Shown: positions 1-8,574 of the stretch, piece after piece
Numbering within the stretch: the first letter of the stretch is position 1
Layout of the letters: the number at the start of each line of letters is the position of its first letter
Origin: Bdellovibrionales bacterium
GTDB lineage: Bacteria; Bdellovibrionota; Bdellovibrionia; Bdellovibrionales; Bdellovibrionaceae
Assembly: GCA_018266295.1 (NCBI GenBank)
Contig: JAFEAQ010000014.1
Coordinates: forward strand, 1 to 64,000
DNA: 64,000 nucleotides
Direction: 5' to 3'
Notes under the pieces: generated by a model
The model's database searches: none
Seen by the model: the letters and a program-made list of their open reading frames with translations, nothing else
Told to the model about the DNA's origin: nothing
Translations under genes and position numbers: made by a program

Positions 1-70
1 CCACGATGGTCGGACAGCCCCGTTCTCACGGACGGATGGCCCACGCGAAGTAAGCGACTGGGCGAACACG
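1..70 (+). repeat. REP-like element, copy A (5' end cut by window edge)
   Basis: This matches, gap-free over about 70 positions, the reverse complement of a second copy at 22431-22508. Conserved blocks are CACGATG (loop of the first hairpin), GTTCTCAYGGACGGATGG (linker) and CGACKGGGCGAAC near the end. The bases between the blocks differ but keep pairing: here CCCACGC pairs with GCG and TGGG across the second hairpin. The left arm of the first hairpin is mostly outside the window. The copy lies about 200 bp upstream of a RAYT-type transposase gene, the usual setting for REP elements. That the transposase acts on it is inference. Confidence 0.7.
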
Positions 71-231
71 TAAGTCTCATCGCACATCACGGAAAAACTG
101 AAACTCTCACCAGGTTTTTTTAAAGAGCTGATGAATTCAAATAATCATGTCGGGAAAGAAATAGAAGAAAGAATAGAGAGAAGTAGAAATCTTAAATCTT
201 CTTATAAATCATTTACTTAGCACTAAATCCA

Positions 232-260
232 TTGACCTCATATCAACAAATTATTATATT
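232..260 (+). promoter_or_regulatory. Candidate sigma70-type promoter of the RAYT gene
   Basis: TTGACC at 232-237 and TATATT at 255-260 are separated by 17 bp. Transcription would start near 266-268, directly before the ATG at 269, so the message may be leaderless. No Shine-Dalgarno precedes the ATG, which agrees with this. Confidence 0.45.
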
Positions 261-268
261 GCCCAAGA

Positions 269-922
269 ATGAAGAAATCCTCCTCCCCACTTTTTGATTA
301 TCATGACTCTGGTACTACAAAACGTAAGTACGGAAGAACCACTCATGGAGGGATGGAATCAAAAGGAAGAAGAAAAGAATATCGGCCGCTTTCAGAAAAG
401 AAATGGATTCGCCTCACATTAAAATCTTCTAAAGCAAAAGGCCCTTGGAGCTTCCTCACTCCCAAGAATCAACAAATCATCCGCGAGATCCTTAAATCCA
501 AATCAAAAAAATGGGGTGTACAGATTGCTGAAGTCGTCAACGTCGGGAATCACCTTCACATCAAGCTTAAATTCAAATACCGCGAAGGCTTTCAAAACTT
601 CCTAAGATCCGTAACAGCACTCATCGCAAGAAAAATCACCAACGCTCGCCGTGGGTATAAGATTACAGGTCAGCAAATCTCAGCTCAAACAACCTTGAAG
701 CTATCAAAAGATACCCAAACGACAGATAGAAAACCTTCTGAAAACAAGTTCTGGCAAGGCCTCGCCTTCACCCGCGTGATCAAGACCCGCATCGAAGAAC
801 TCCAGCTCCGTGGCTACTTCAAAGCCAACCGCCTTCAAGCCGCCAAAGGCCAGAGAGCGCGTGAGGAGTACTTACAGAAATTCAATGAGTGGATCACCTG
901 TATGCGGCAAGGAACTGCGTAA
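269..922 (+). CDS. RAYT / Y1-family (IS200-like) transposase
   Basis: Predicted single-strand DNA transposase of the HUH/Y1 class, probably a REP-associated tyrosine transposase. It is 217 residues with a very basic N-terminal extension. The core holds the metal-binding HUH-type motif NHLH (in VGNHLHIKL, about residue 90), followed by a helix typical of the family (FLRSVTALIARKITNARRG). A tyrosine in RGYFKANRL near residue 183 is the best nucleophile candidate, but the usual YxxxNP context is not clear. It lies downstream of a REP-like repeat and is not paired with an accessory gene such as tnpB. Known RAYTs are chromosomal, usually single copy, and cut REP hairpins. Intact frame, so probably functional. 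Confidence 0.7.
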   Translation: MKKSSSPLFDYHDSGTTKRKYGRTTHGGMESKGRRKEYRPLSEKKWIRLTLKSSKAKGPWSFLTPKNQQIIREILKSKSKKWGVQIAEVVNVGNHLHIKLKFKYREGFQNFLRSVTALIARKITNARRGYKITGQQISAQTTLKLSKDTQTTDRKPSENKFWQGLAFTRVIKTRIEELQLRGYFKANRLQAAKGQRAREEYLQKFNEWITCMRQGTA

Positions 923-990
923 GTGCGAGGCCGCGCGCGCGGGAGGCTGTGGTGTAAGACATGGCCTTCTTGTGGAAAAATTATCTATCG

Positions 991-2214
991 CTACTTTGGG
1001 GCGATCCAAATGTCGATGATTTCGCCTTGCTTGATTTTGCCTTTGCTATCTCTGAACCAGAATTTTGAACGTTCGCGCTCTTCCGCGTTTTTGCCTAAGA
1101 GGCGCACCACGTCCTTTTTGTATTTCAGAGAAATCTTTGTCACTTTTTTCGAAAGCGGCATCATCTCTTCAGGCTGACTAATGCCATCGCCATTTTTATC
1201 TTGCCACAAGACAAGCTTATGGAAGTCTTTGTCTTTCGCATCAATCACACCGTCTTTGTTAGTATCCAGCGCACGCAAAGCTTCAAAGCCATTCGGAGTG
1301 GCCTCTCCGTCTTCACCAAAAAGTTCGTTCTTTTGATCGATCAGCCCATTGCCATCACGATCCAATGCCACAAACCAACCCGGATGCTCCGCCTTCGGCC
1401 ACATCGTCTCTCCCCCAGGGTTTAGAGGGAACTTGCTGGAGTTATCAAAGTTCGGTCGCTTGTCATCTTCAAACACCATGAGCGGTGACCAGAAACCGCC
1501 ACAGAAACCCGTTTGACCAGGGTAAGAAACGTTAATTTCGATATTCGAAGTATCTGTTGAAACCGAAATACCGCCGATAGAAGCCGATACAGATCCAGAC
1601 TTACCCATGAACTCACCACAACCATATGTTGGAGTGAATGAAGACCAGCCATAATGGCCCCACACAGGTCCTGTGTTACAGTCCTTCACGTCTTGATCAA
1701 AGCCACCGTTTGCCAGAGACACCGTGGTATTTGCCGGCATTGTGATTTTACCGCTGGAGTCAACGGCGACTCCGGTTTTAAACGGCGTCTTAAGAATCAC
1801 AGTGTTGCCGTAGATCGCCGCGGACTTCACAACAGACGGTGCAAATTTTGAAGCATCCATCGGCTGCACTGCAGAGCCCGTCATACCCGCCGCTGTTACA
1901 AGACTGGCTGGATACTCAACCCAAAAGTTGTAAGTCGTTCCACCGATGGCTAAGTCGAAAGTCGCCTTCAAAACCGAATTCGGAGCAAGGGGATTTGGCA
2001 CTCCACGCAGATTCGTTGGAAAACAGGAGTTATGAATTTTAATCGTGACCGTTTCATTCTCAGCACGGGTGACGAGCCCCGAAGCCGGAGCACTCACTGC
2101 GGATTCCCCGAGCGAGGAGGTATTTACGGACATTGGATAGTTCTGTACCTGAGCGAAGCTAACGCTTCCACCGAGGAGTGCTGACATTAGAGTCAGTAAC
2201 TGAATGTTTCTCAT
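991..2214 (-). CDS. Secreted protein with EF-hand-like calcium-binding loops
   Basis: Last gene of a minor-pilin operon, 18 bp after the PilW-like gene. A TTG four codons upstream extends the frame, but ATG at 2214 has a GGGGG Shine-Dalgarno and starts a typical signal peptide ending SVSFAQ. The middle has no family I recognise. The C-terminal 130 residues contain EF-hand-like loops DRDGNGLID, DTNKDGVIDAKD and DKNGDGISQPEE, then a segment ending in IIDIWIAP. The same C-terminal module recurs in the lipoprotein at 8575-9867. PilY1-type pilus-tip adhesins are also calcium-binding and encoded with minor pilins, so a tip-associated role is plausible but inferred. Confidence 0.6.
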   Translation of the reverse strand: MRNIQLLTLMSALLGGSVSFAQVQNYPMSVNTSSLGESAVSAPASGLVTRAENETVTIKIHNSCFPTNLRGVPNPLAPNSVLKATFDLAIGGTTYNFWVEYPASLVTAAGMTGSAVQPMDASKFAPSVVKSAAIYGNTVILKTPFKTGVAVDSSGKITMPANTTVSLANGGFDQDVKDCNTGPVWGHYGWSSFTPTYGCGEFMGKSGSVSASIGGISVSTDTSNIEINVSYPGQTGFCGGFWSPLMVFEDDKRPNFDNSSKFPLNPGGETMWPKAEHPGWFVALDRDGNGLIDQKNELFGEDGEATPNGFEALRALDTNKDGVIDAKDKDFHKLVLWQDKNGDGISQPEEMMPLSKKVTKISLKYKKDVVRLLGKNAEERERSKFWFRDSKGKIKQGEIIDIWIAPK

Positions 2215-2232
2215 ACGAACCCCCAAAACGTT

Positions 2233-3207
2233 CTACAAGGCCTCTGCCTTATTCACCTTAAAGTAAATCATCCGCTTTAAGACTGAATCCCGGCGCAACG
2301 TAAAGCGATCAATTTTATCCGCCAACAATTGCGGATTCGAAAAAGAACCATTGTCATAAACAGCACGGTAAAGACTCGAAGGCGTAGTCTTAAACCCCTG
2401 AGTCTGCGTGTCTTTCACTAGGTAGTATTTCACAATCTTCACTGCACGCAAACGAATGATCGACTGACCACCGCCCACCGAAGGAACCGTTCTTAAGAAC
2501 GTATCTGCCGAATCGATGGCTGCACCGGTTTCTGGATGCGTGGTCAAAATATTAGTCGCAAAACTTCCCGTCAGTGGATTCAGTGATTGCCCCGAAACAG
2601 TGCCTACAAAAATCGGACTGCGCGGTGGAATCTGCAAATCGACTTTTCCGCCCGTGACAACACGCACTTTCGCCGGAGTGTCCAGCATCAGAGTTTTATT
2701 CGCTTTCCAAAATCCAGGACGCTGAGCCGCCACCCACGCATTTCGATTGATCGACACAAACGACAAAGAAGCTGCCTGATTGAAATCCGCCGAAGAGGCC
2801 CCCACATTGTAAGCCATCACCGGATCATAGATCAGCAATCCCCCTGCGGATTTATCCTGAGTTAAAATATAAAACTCAGTCTTCCCGTCAAGGGTCAGAT
2901 TGATTTCGCGGTCGACACGTTGTTTTAAATAACTCTGCGGCACATCCGGATAGAAATCAAAAAATGAAAGACCATTGTCATCCTTCACATTCATGTTGTT
3001 ATACGAAGGATCAAGGCCATTAAAGTCATTAAATAAAATCCGTTCAGCCAAAGTCTCATCGATATTGGCTTCGAGGTTCTTGCGCATGCGGATCTGATCT
3101 TTGATTAATGAGATCTGAGTGCTCGCAACAAGACCTACCGCGACGCTTGCGATACCAAGCGCCACCATAAGTTCTGCAATGGAGAAACCTCTATTATTTA
3201 TCCTCAT
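2233..3207 (-). CDS. Prepilin-like minor pilin, PilW type
   Basis: Class I prepilin signature: short leader MRINNRG, then cleavage before FSIAELMVALG with Glu at +5, followed by the hydrophobic N-terminal helix. At 324 residues it is long for a pilin and matches the PilW/GspJ size class. The ATG overlaps the stop of the PilV-like gene by 4 bp (ATGA), so the two are translationally coupled; a GGTGAG ribosome site lies inside the upstream gene. Expected to be processed by PilD and inserted into a pilus or pseudopilus initiation complex in the inner membrane. The globular part has no recognised domain. Confidence 0.72.
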   Translation of the reverse strand: MRINNRGFSIAELMVALGIASVAVGLVASTQISLIKDQIRMRKNLEANIDETLAERILFNDFNGLDPSYNNMNVKDDNGLSFFDFYPDVPQSYLKQRVDREINLTLDGKTEFYILTQDKSAGGLLIYDPVMAYNVGASSADFNQAASLSFVSINRNAWVAAQRPGFWKANKTLMLDTPAKVRVVTGGKVDLQIPPRSPIFVGTVSGQSLNPLTGSFATNILTTHPETGAAIDSADTFLRTVPSVGGGQSIIRLRAVKIVKYYLVKDTQTQGFKTTPSSLYRAVYDNGSFSNPQLLADKIDRFTLRRDSVLKRMIYFKVNKAEAL

Positions 3208-3662
3208 TTTGCACTCACCACGAAAACGTAATCACGATATTTTTCACCCTTTACGGCCCATGATTTATGGGTCATACGCAAAGTCACCTGGTAAAGACCG
3301 CGGAACTGTTCCAGCGGCTGAATAATATATCCGTAAGTACCGGCACAATCGGGGCATTCGGCTCTCGTACTGAGAACACCAATATCCCAAGCCATCGGGA
3401 GATTATCCAAAGTCAGAGCAGTCTCTTTGCCCGTCTTGTAATTGAAATTGACCTGATAGTTTTCGATACTGGCTTTGATATTTTCGGCGATATCATCCAC
3501 TTGGCGCTCCGAAGAAGACAGCACCAAGCTGTCCCGCGAGCTTCCTTTAAGCGAGATAAAACCACCGATAAACGCAAACATCACGATCGACAGCAATCCC
3601 AATGAAAGAAGGACTTCGATAAAGGTGTAACCGCTTTGATTATTCAACTTAAAAGTTTTCAT
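3204..3662 (-). CDS. Prepilin-like minor pilin, PilV/GspI type
   Basis: Leader MKTFKLNNQSG, then YTFIEVLLSLG with Glu at +5 and a hydrophobic helix, the class I prepilin signature. An upstream in-frame start at 3695 lies inside the preceding gene, but AAGGAG nine bases before the ATG at 3662 and the position one base after the upstream TAG decide for 3662 (152 residues). A CPDC pair in the head suggests a disulfide. It sits between the giant PilX-like and PilW-like genes with no gap, as minor pilins that form one priming complex usually do. Confidence 0.72.
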   Translation of the reverse strand: MKTFKLNNQSGYTFIEVLLSLGLLSIVMFAFIGGFISLKGSSRDSLVLSSSERQVDDIAENIKASIENYQVNFNYKTGKETALTLDNLPMAWDIGVLSTRAECPDCAGTYGYIIQPLEQFRGLYQVTLRMTHKSWAVKGEKYRDYVFVVSAK

Positions 3663-3663
3663 A

Positions 3664-6642
3664 CTAGCGGGCTCCTTCGCGAGATTGTTCAACAACGAAG
3701 AACCGAATCAAACGGCGTTTACAAGTCGTATTCGAGGCCCCAGAAACCAGACCACAATCAGGATCCACCGCCGTCCACTGGAAAGGATCTGCCTTCGCAC
3801 GAAGACTGATCACGTTACACGCCATTCGGTCTGCAACCTCTTGAATTGAAGGCAACGGATGCCAAATCGGAGATTTCTGCGCCGTACAGCTTGTGCCAGA
3901 AACAGACTTCAAAACTCCGGCAGCACGCAACTCCTGCGTGACCTGCGGATGATAAATACTACTCCAAGTAATACCGGCTTTATAAGCTGACGGATCGATT
4001 TGCAGCTTACCGACAATAAATGTACCGATAATACGCAGCGGATTCTGGCGGGCTTCGATACGTAAAGAATCACAGGTATAGAAACCAGTAATCAGATTGG
4101 CACTGGCTGCAATCACGCACTCTTTGGCGATCGAGTAAACCTTAAAGACACCGTCCGCGCCAGAGTCTAACAAAAGCGTCTTATCGAAGGCCGGATCATG
4201 GCCCGCCACTGAAGAGCTGTCGCCCGCAAAGTTCCATGAACTGCGAGTTGCCCCGGAGAAGTCAACGTCCCAACCGGCACCACCGAAGGACTGAGAAGCC
4301 GTCGCACTGCGCGCATCTTCACAGAGCTGATCCAGAGAATCATAATCGTCCGCATCGTCGGCCACAGCCGCCAACGCGCCACTCGTACTGGTTAAAGCCA
4401 TCGAATCTGGCACCACGAGAGATGTTTTATCCGCGCTAAAATTGAAATTCAAATAGCGCAATAAGTTTGGATTCGCAGGATTCTTGATGGAATTCGTACG
4501 ATAATAAGTACTGTCATAAGCCTGAATGCCAATCGAAGGCTTGATCAGATTTCCTTTAGCATCCAGCAAATTCTGCACGTTGGAAGCGGTGATTTCCATA
4601 TCCACATTCGAAACAGTCCCCCACTTCGCATTGATGGGAGTCATTTTAATTACAAATTTAGGCGGATTATCAAAAACAGACAAAGCATCCTGAGCCTGTT
4701 GTACGGCCTTCGTTGCATTTGTAATCACCGTTTGCTGATTTGGCACATCAGTGTTTTGCAATTGATCGATCGTCGACTGCAAAGATTGAATCTGCGATTT
4801 CAAACTCGCAATCACATCCGGATCTTGATAATAACCCTTTGGCACCGGTGTTGGCGTCGGGGTTGGGCTCACAATAATAACAGGAGTCGACGTCGGTGTC
4901 GGAGTTGGCGAGCTGCTTGTTGAGGTATCATCCGGCGTCGCACTCGCATCCGGAGTCGGCGTTGGCGAAGGACTTGGTGTCGGCGTAATATTGAGATCCG
5001 GCGTCGGTGTTGGCGACGGAGTCGGTGTCGGCGCTGGTTTTACAGGTTTCGCCTCTTCAGTCGCGAGATCTTTCTTTGCTTTCGCCAAGGCGTTTTTCGC
5101 ACTTGTGAGTGAACTATCCAATGTATCAGCCTTATCTTTAGCGAGCTTCAATGCCGACTGGGCAGAAGACAGAGCCGACTGTAGCTGAGCTTTATACTCT
5201 GGCGAACCCACTTCAGGAACAATCGTCAACGTCGATGTTGCCGTCATCGGCGCTGTCACAATACGATCTCCGAGAATAAATGTCAGAGTCATCACCATAG
5301 CTCCATCGGTTGAGCCTTTGCGGCTGACCGTTCCGCTGCCAAAATTCGTGGTCGTTGGTTGCGGAACGTCCCCTTGGTAGGAAAATTTATTCCCCTTATC
5401 CAAAAAGAGACGATAGGTTGGATTATTCTTATTATTGCTTCTTAAATTCGTCGCCAGTTGGGATTTATATAGATAGCTTGCCGAAGACAAGTTTTGGCTG
5501 CGCTCAATACATTTAGACATGAGCCCCGCATCCGGTGTCGATCCCGCAACGACTTTACCAAAAACTTGAAGACCTTTATCAAGTCCTCCGTCATTTTCAA
5601 TACCACGCAAGAAGCCACCAAAAGTCGAAAGATCAGACCAGTAACGGTCTGAAAGCCCGCCTGAAGAGCGTGGCACGAACTGTCCACCGTCTGAATTTTT
5701 AACCCAGCCGTTCCCCAGGTAAACACGGTCGGCAAATGTCACAGCCGCGTAGTTTCCGGAAGCACTGCTTGATGTTGAGCGCGTGTCCGGCGGTAAGTAA
5801 ATATCCTGATTCACAAACACAGGGCTTAAGAACACAAGACCTTGCCCACCACCGGCTTCGGACTTACTTCCGAACATATGTAAAGCAACATCGCCCGTTG
5901 CCATTCCTGCATTATAAGTCTTATCTAGATGCAAATCCTTCGGTACTAATAAGGCAAAAGAACCGACTTCACGTGGATAAATAACGATCTGTGAAGTCAC
6001 CGTCAGTGGCGTGCTGCCGACAGTGATCACATCCGACGAACTTTTGGATGTCTTAAGAGCCAGCGTTGCTTTCAGATAAACTTCGCGGCCCGCACGTGGT
6101 AAATAACCGCTCTCGTCGCGAGTCAGCGTCACGCTGATCCCATCAACCTTGACGACTTTACCAGTCGTTTCATCTGTCACAGTTTTCAAATTCTGCAAGA
6201 CAGAAAAAAGCGGATGGGATGTGGTTGCATTATCGATGCGAATATAGCGAGAGATGCTCTTCAGCGGAATATTTGTTTTATCCACCGGGCCGACGTTGGT
6301 TCCCATCGCGATCAGATTCAAAATAAAATTCACCTGATCATTCGACATAATCAAACGCTCAACACTGCCAGTATTGACGAGATTACATTGGTTGCTCGGA
6401 GCATTGAGAAGGAGGTCATCATCCGTGAAGCAGTACTTCTGGCGCATGCCATAGAGCACGTAGTCCATCGTACTATTCAATGCAAAACGCAAGTTCACAG
6501 CGTTGATGGTTTTACCGATTTGCTTTTTCTGGGCAATCACGTAGTCAGACAAGAAATAGAAGCCAATGCTGATCACCGCGGTCACGGTTAAGACCTGCAT
6601 GAGCATACTGCCCTTGTTATTTAGGAAGAGTGGTTTCCGCAT
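3664..6642 (-). CDS. Giant minor pilin, PilX/GspK-like, with Pro-Thr linker
   Basis: First gene of the pilin operon, 992 residues. The N-terminus ([11 protein letters not shown] then [19 protein letters not shown]) resembles a prepilin, but position +5 is Gln instead of Glu, as in the tip-most GspK/PilX subunits that lack Glu5. Most of the protein is a very large extracellular head. Residues about 480-532 and 604-654 look like paired coiled-coil helices rich in Ala, Lys and Gln; between them is a linker of about 65 residues made almost only of PTPTPSP-type repeats. The C-terminal third is Cys-containing and ends near the PilV-like start. A long adhesive tip subunit is the likely role; the ligand cannot be guessed. 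Confidence 0.65.
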   Translation of the reverse strand: MRKPLFLNNKGSMLMQVLTVTAVISIGFYFLSDYVIAQKKQIGKTINAVNLRFALNSTMDYVLYGMRQKYCFTDDDLLLNAPSNQCNLVNTGSVERLIMSNDQVNFILNLIAMGTNVGPVDKTNIPLKSISRYIRIDNATTSHPLFSVLQNLKTVTDETTGKVVKVDGISVTLTRDESGYLPRAGREVYLKATLALKTSKSSSDVITVGSTPLTVTSQIVIYPREVGSFALLVPKDLHLDKTYNAGMATGDVALHMFGSKSEAGGGQGLVFLSPVFVNQDIYLPPDTRSTSSSASGNYAAVTFADRVYLGNGWVKNSDGGQFVPRSSGGLSDRYWSDLSTFGGFLRGIENDGGLDKGLQVFGKVVAGSTPDAGLMSKCIERSQNLSSASYLYKSQLATNLRSNNKNNPTYRLFLDKGNKFSYQGDVPQPTTTNFGSGTVSRKGSTDGAMVMTLTFILGDRIVTAPMTATSTLTIVPEVGSPEYKAQLQSALSSAQSALKLAKDKADTLDSSLTSAKNALAKAKKDLATEEAKPVKPAPTPTPSPTPTPDLNITPTPSPSPTPTPDASATPDDTSTSSSPTPTPTSTPVIIVSPTPTPTPVPKGYYQDPDVIASLKSQIQSLQSTIDQLQNTDVPNQQTVITNATKAVQQAQDALSVFDNPPKFVIKMTPINAKWGTVSNVDMEITASNVQNLLDAKGNLIKPSIGIQAYDSTYYRTNSIKNPANPNLLRYLNFNFSADKTSLVVPDSMALTSTSGALAAVADDADDYDSLDQLCEDARSATASQSFGGAGWDVDFSGATRSSWNFAGDSSSVAGHDPAFDKTLLLDSGADGVFKVYSIAKECVIAASANLITGFYTCDSLRIEARQNPLRIIGTFIVGKLQIDPSAYKAGITWSSIYHPQVTQELRAAGVLKSVSGTSCTAQKSPIWHPLPSIQEVADRMACNVISLRAKADPFQWTAVDPDCGLVSGASNTTCKRRLIRFFVVEQSREGAR

Positions 6643-6659
6643 ACATCTATCCTCGATAC

Positions 6660-6687
6660 GTTCAGTATTGTGTTGCCTCTACTGAAC
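6660..6687. promoter_or_regulatory. Inverted repeat upstream of the minor-pilin operon
   Basis: GTTCAGT and ACTGAAC, separated by 14 bp, lie 18 bp before the first pilin start codon, so the hairpin would form in the 5' leader or act as an operator. No regulator can be named. The rest of 6643-6940 holds only the terminator-like hairpin at 6839-6860 and no gene. Confidence 0.3.
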
Positions 6688-6838
6688 TCATCGACAGGAC
6701 TGAGCTTTCTTTAAAGGATTCTTTGCAAATTATGATGGACTCTCACGAATGCGGACAAGTTTGAGTCAACATGAACCGTGTCCAACAAACGCGTATCTAT
6801 TTATTCGTAGATAAATTCTTAATAAAGCACACTAAAAT

Positions 6839-6860
6839 GGAGAAAATAAAGATTTTCTCC
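6839..6860 (-). terminator. Probable terminator of the CheZ-tail gene
   Basis: GGAGAAAA and TTTTCTCC form a perfect 8-bp stem around TAAAGA, and on the minus strand the stem is followed by ATTTTAG. It lies about 80 bp past the stop at 6941. The U-run is short, so termination may be partial. Confidence 0.5.
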
Positions 6861-6940
6861 TCTGAAAATGTCCGCAGGCGTCCATGTGTGTACAGGAGAA
6901 TTCATGATCGCATTGGGATATTTGGTAAAAACTTTTTTGA

Positions 6941-7465
6941 TTATCCGACACCCAATTTGCGAAGCAAATCGTCGATTTCGTTTTGATCCATCTTCTTATT
7001 TTTCGACTGCGAGTCCACCGACGCGCGCACATCCGCTCCGAACTGATTTGAAACCCAACGAAGTCGTTCAAGAAAAGTGCTGGTGAAAGAACTCTTCATA
7101 TCTTCCACTGAATCTTCACCTAAATTGTTAATCCACTCGCTCAATGTTTCAGTGGCGTCCAGCAAAAGGGCGACACAGATATCAAAAAACTGTCCATTGC
7201 CCTTGATCTGTGAAGCTTTGTAACCAACCGCTTTGCAGAGTTGTGCGTAGTCCGCCACCATGTGCAGAGGGTGATCTTGTGGAACCAAGAGAGCTAGACT
7301 TTTGGCGCCCCCCATAATCCGATCCACCTTCTGGCCGTACTCTTCCAGCTGTGAAACTTGGGAAAAGTCACCTTCGATGCCTTCAAGCAAATCGACGAGG
7401 TCCTGAATGATCCCTTTAGACTCGATCACAAAATCTTTTACTATATCCTTATCTATATTCGACAT
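6941..7465 (-). CDS. HPt-like helical protein with a CheZ-like C-terminal CheY-binding tail
   Basis: The start MSNIDKD at 7465 is preferred over the longer frame because the extra residues overlap the divergent gene and look non-coding. The 174-residue protein is all helical. Residues 10-65 (DFVIESKGIIQDLVDLLEG to MGGAKSLALL) resemble a histidine phosphotransfer helix pair, but the phosphorylated His position appears to be Arg or Met. The last 16 residues, MDQNEIDDLLRKLGVG, resemble the C-terminal peptide with which CheZ binds CheY-P (ending in QVDDLLxSLGF) and the FliM N-terminal peptide. A CheY-binding adaptor or phosphatase-like role is inferred. It is divergent from an HD-GYP-like gene with only 35 bp between starts. 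Confidence 0.5.
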   Translation of the reverse strand: MSNIDKDIVKDFVIESKGIIQDLVDLLEGIEGDFSQVSQLEEYGQKVDRIMGGAKSLALLVPQDHPLHMVADYAQLCKAVGYKASQIKGNGQFFDICVALLLDATETLSEWINNLGEDSVEDMKSSFTSTFLERLRWVSNQFGADVRASVDSQSKNKKMDQNEIDDLLRKLGVG

Positions 7466-7500
7466 AGAATAAGCGTAACAAATTGAAGGGTTCGTTAGCA

Positions 7501-8430
7501 ATGGATTATGTCTCTATTCGTGTAAGTACTTTGCGCGGAGATCAAAAAATTGATTTCAACGCTTACATTAAAATTAACGACAAAATGATCCTCTATCTTC
7601 GTCGTGGAGATTCCTTCGAGGGCGATCGCCTCAAGCGCTTGAAAGACAAAAAACTTAAAAAAATGTTCATTCTGAACGACGAAGAAACCAAGTATCGCGA
7701 CTATCTTCAAAAAAATATCGAGATGGCTTACGACGAAAAATCTGGCAAGGACATCAATTCCCGAGCTGAAATCGTTCAAGGCCAGCAACAAAGCAACACA
7801 GAAGAAGTGTTCGAAGATCCGGGCAATATCGAATCCTATAACAACACCAAAGATGCGGCCGGGAAGTATGTTCAATTCCTACTAAGTAACAGTAAAGCTA
7901 TCGGCGCCGTAATGAATATCGCAAATGATGAGTGCAACATCGCTCACCATGGCGTAACCGTCTCGACGCTGTCTGTGGCGCTGGCGCAGAAACTCGGAGT
8001 GACAGATCCAAAGAAAACGCAACTCCTTGCTCTCGGTGCGCTTCTACATGACTTCGGCCATCACGACTCAGGAGTCGCCCTGAATCGTCCACTCACCGAC
8101 TTCACCAAAGAAGAAATGGCCGTTTACACGAATCACGCAGGCCTCGGCGCTCAGAAAGTTCAGGATAAAAAACACTTCGATCAAACAGTTATAAACATCA
8201 TTGCTCAGCACGAAGAATGTATTGACGGCAGCGGTTTTCCAGCTGGCTCGCGTGACAATCAAGTCGACCCTTTGTCCGTGATTGTTTCCAGTGCCAATGC
8301 CCTTGATCGCATGATCACATTTGAGAAAATTCCGCGGACAGAGGCTGTGAAAAAATTAATGATTGATCAAGTCGGACGTCACCCCCTGAACCACATTCAG
8401 TTCCTAGGTGAGATCCTCAAAAACATGTAG
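7501..8430 (+). CDS. HD-GYP-like phosphohydrolase
   Basis: Probable cyclic-di-GMP phosphodiesterase or related metal-dependent phosphohydrolase. The ATG at 7501, with GAAGGG upstream, is preferred over a TTG at 7483. Residues 1-110 form an N-terminal regulatory region. The HD domain shows HH at 149-150, HD at 183-184 (LLHDFGHH), His212 (NHAGLGAQKV) and His237 (AQHEE). The signature loop is DGSGFP at 242-247, a variant of the usual GYP, so c-di-GMP hydrolysis is likely but not certain. 309 residues. Transcribed away from the CheZ-tail gene, so shared regulation of motility signalling is possible. Confidence 0.7.
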   Translation: MDYVSIRVSTLRGDQKIDFNAYIKINDKMILYLRRGDSFEGDRLKRLKDKKLKKMFILNDEETKYRDYLQKNIEMAYDEKSGKDINSRAEIVQGQQQSNTEEVFEDPGNIESYNNTKDAAGKYVQFLLSNSKAIGAVMNIANDECNIAHHGVTVSTLSVALAQKLGVTDPKKTQLLALGALLHDFGHHDSGVALNRPLTDFTKEEMAVYTNHAGLGAQKVQDKKHFDQTVINIIAQHEECIDGSGFPAGSRDNQVDPLSVIVSSANALDRMITFEKIPRTEAVKKLMIDQVGRHPLNHIQFLGEILKNM

Positions 8431-8476
8431 GCCCCCTCTACAGCTGTCTAATAACTAATAGGCAACGTCTCAAAAC

Positions 8477-8511
8477 AAGATACGGCAAAACACCCTATTG
8501 CCGTATCTTTT
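8477..8511 (+). terminator. Rho-independent terminator after the HD-GYP-like gene
   Basis: A perfect 12-bp stem (AAGATACGGCAA with TTGCCGTATCTT) around a 9-base loop is followed by TT. It ends the HD-GYP-like transcript and separates it from the next lipoprotein gene. Confidence 0.75.
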
Positions 8512-8574
8512 GACTCCGGCATGCCCTCCCACAGGGGCTCGTTTTTGCATATAAATGCTCTACGGGGCGTGGTG

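Noticed and set aside
4830-5040. CRISPR-like or VNTR array in the pilin gene
   Set aside because: The repeats are coding PTP codons of irregular length without spacers; they belong to the protein linker.
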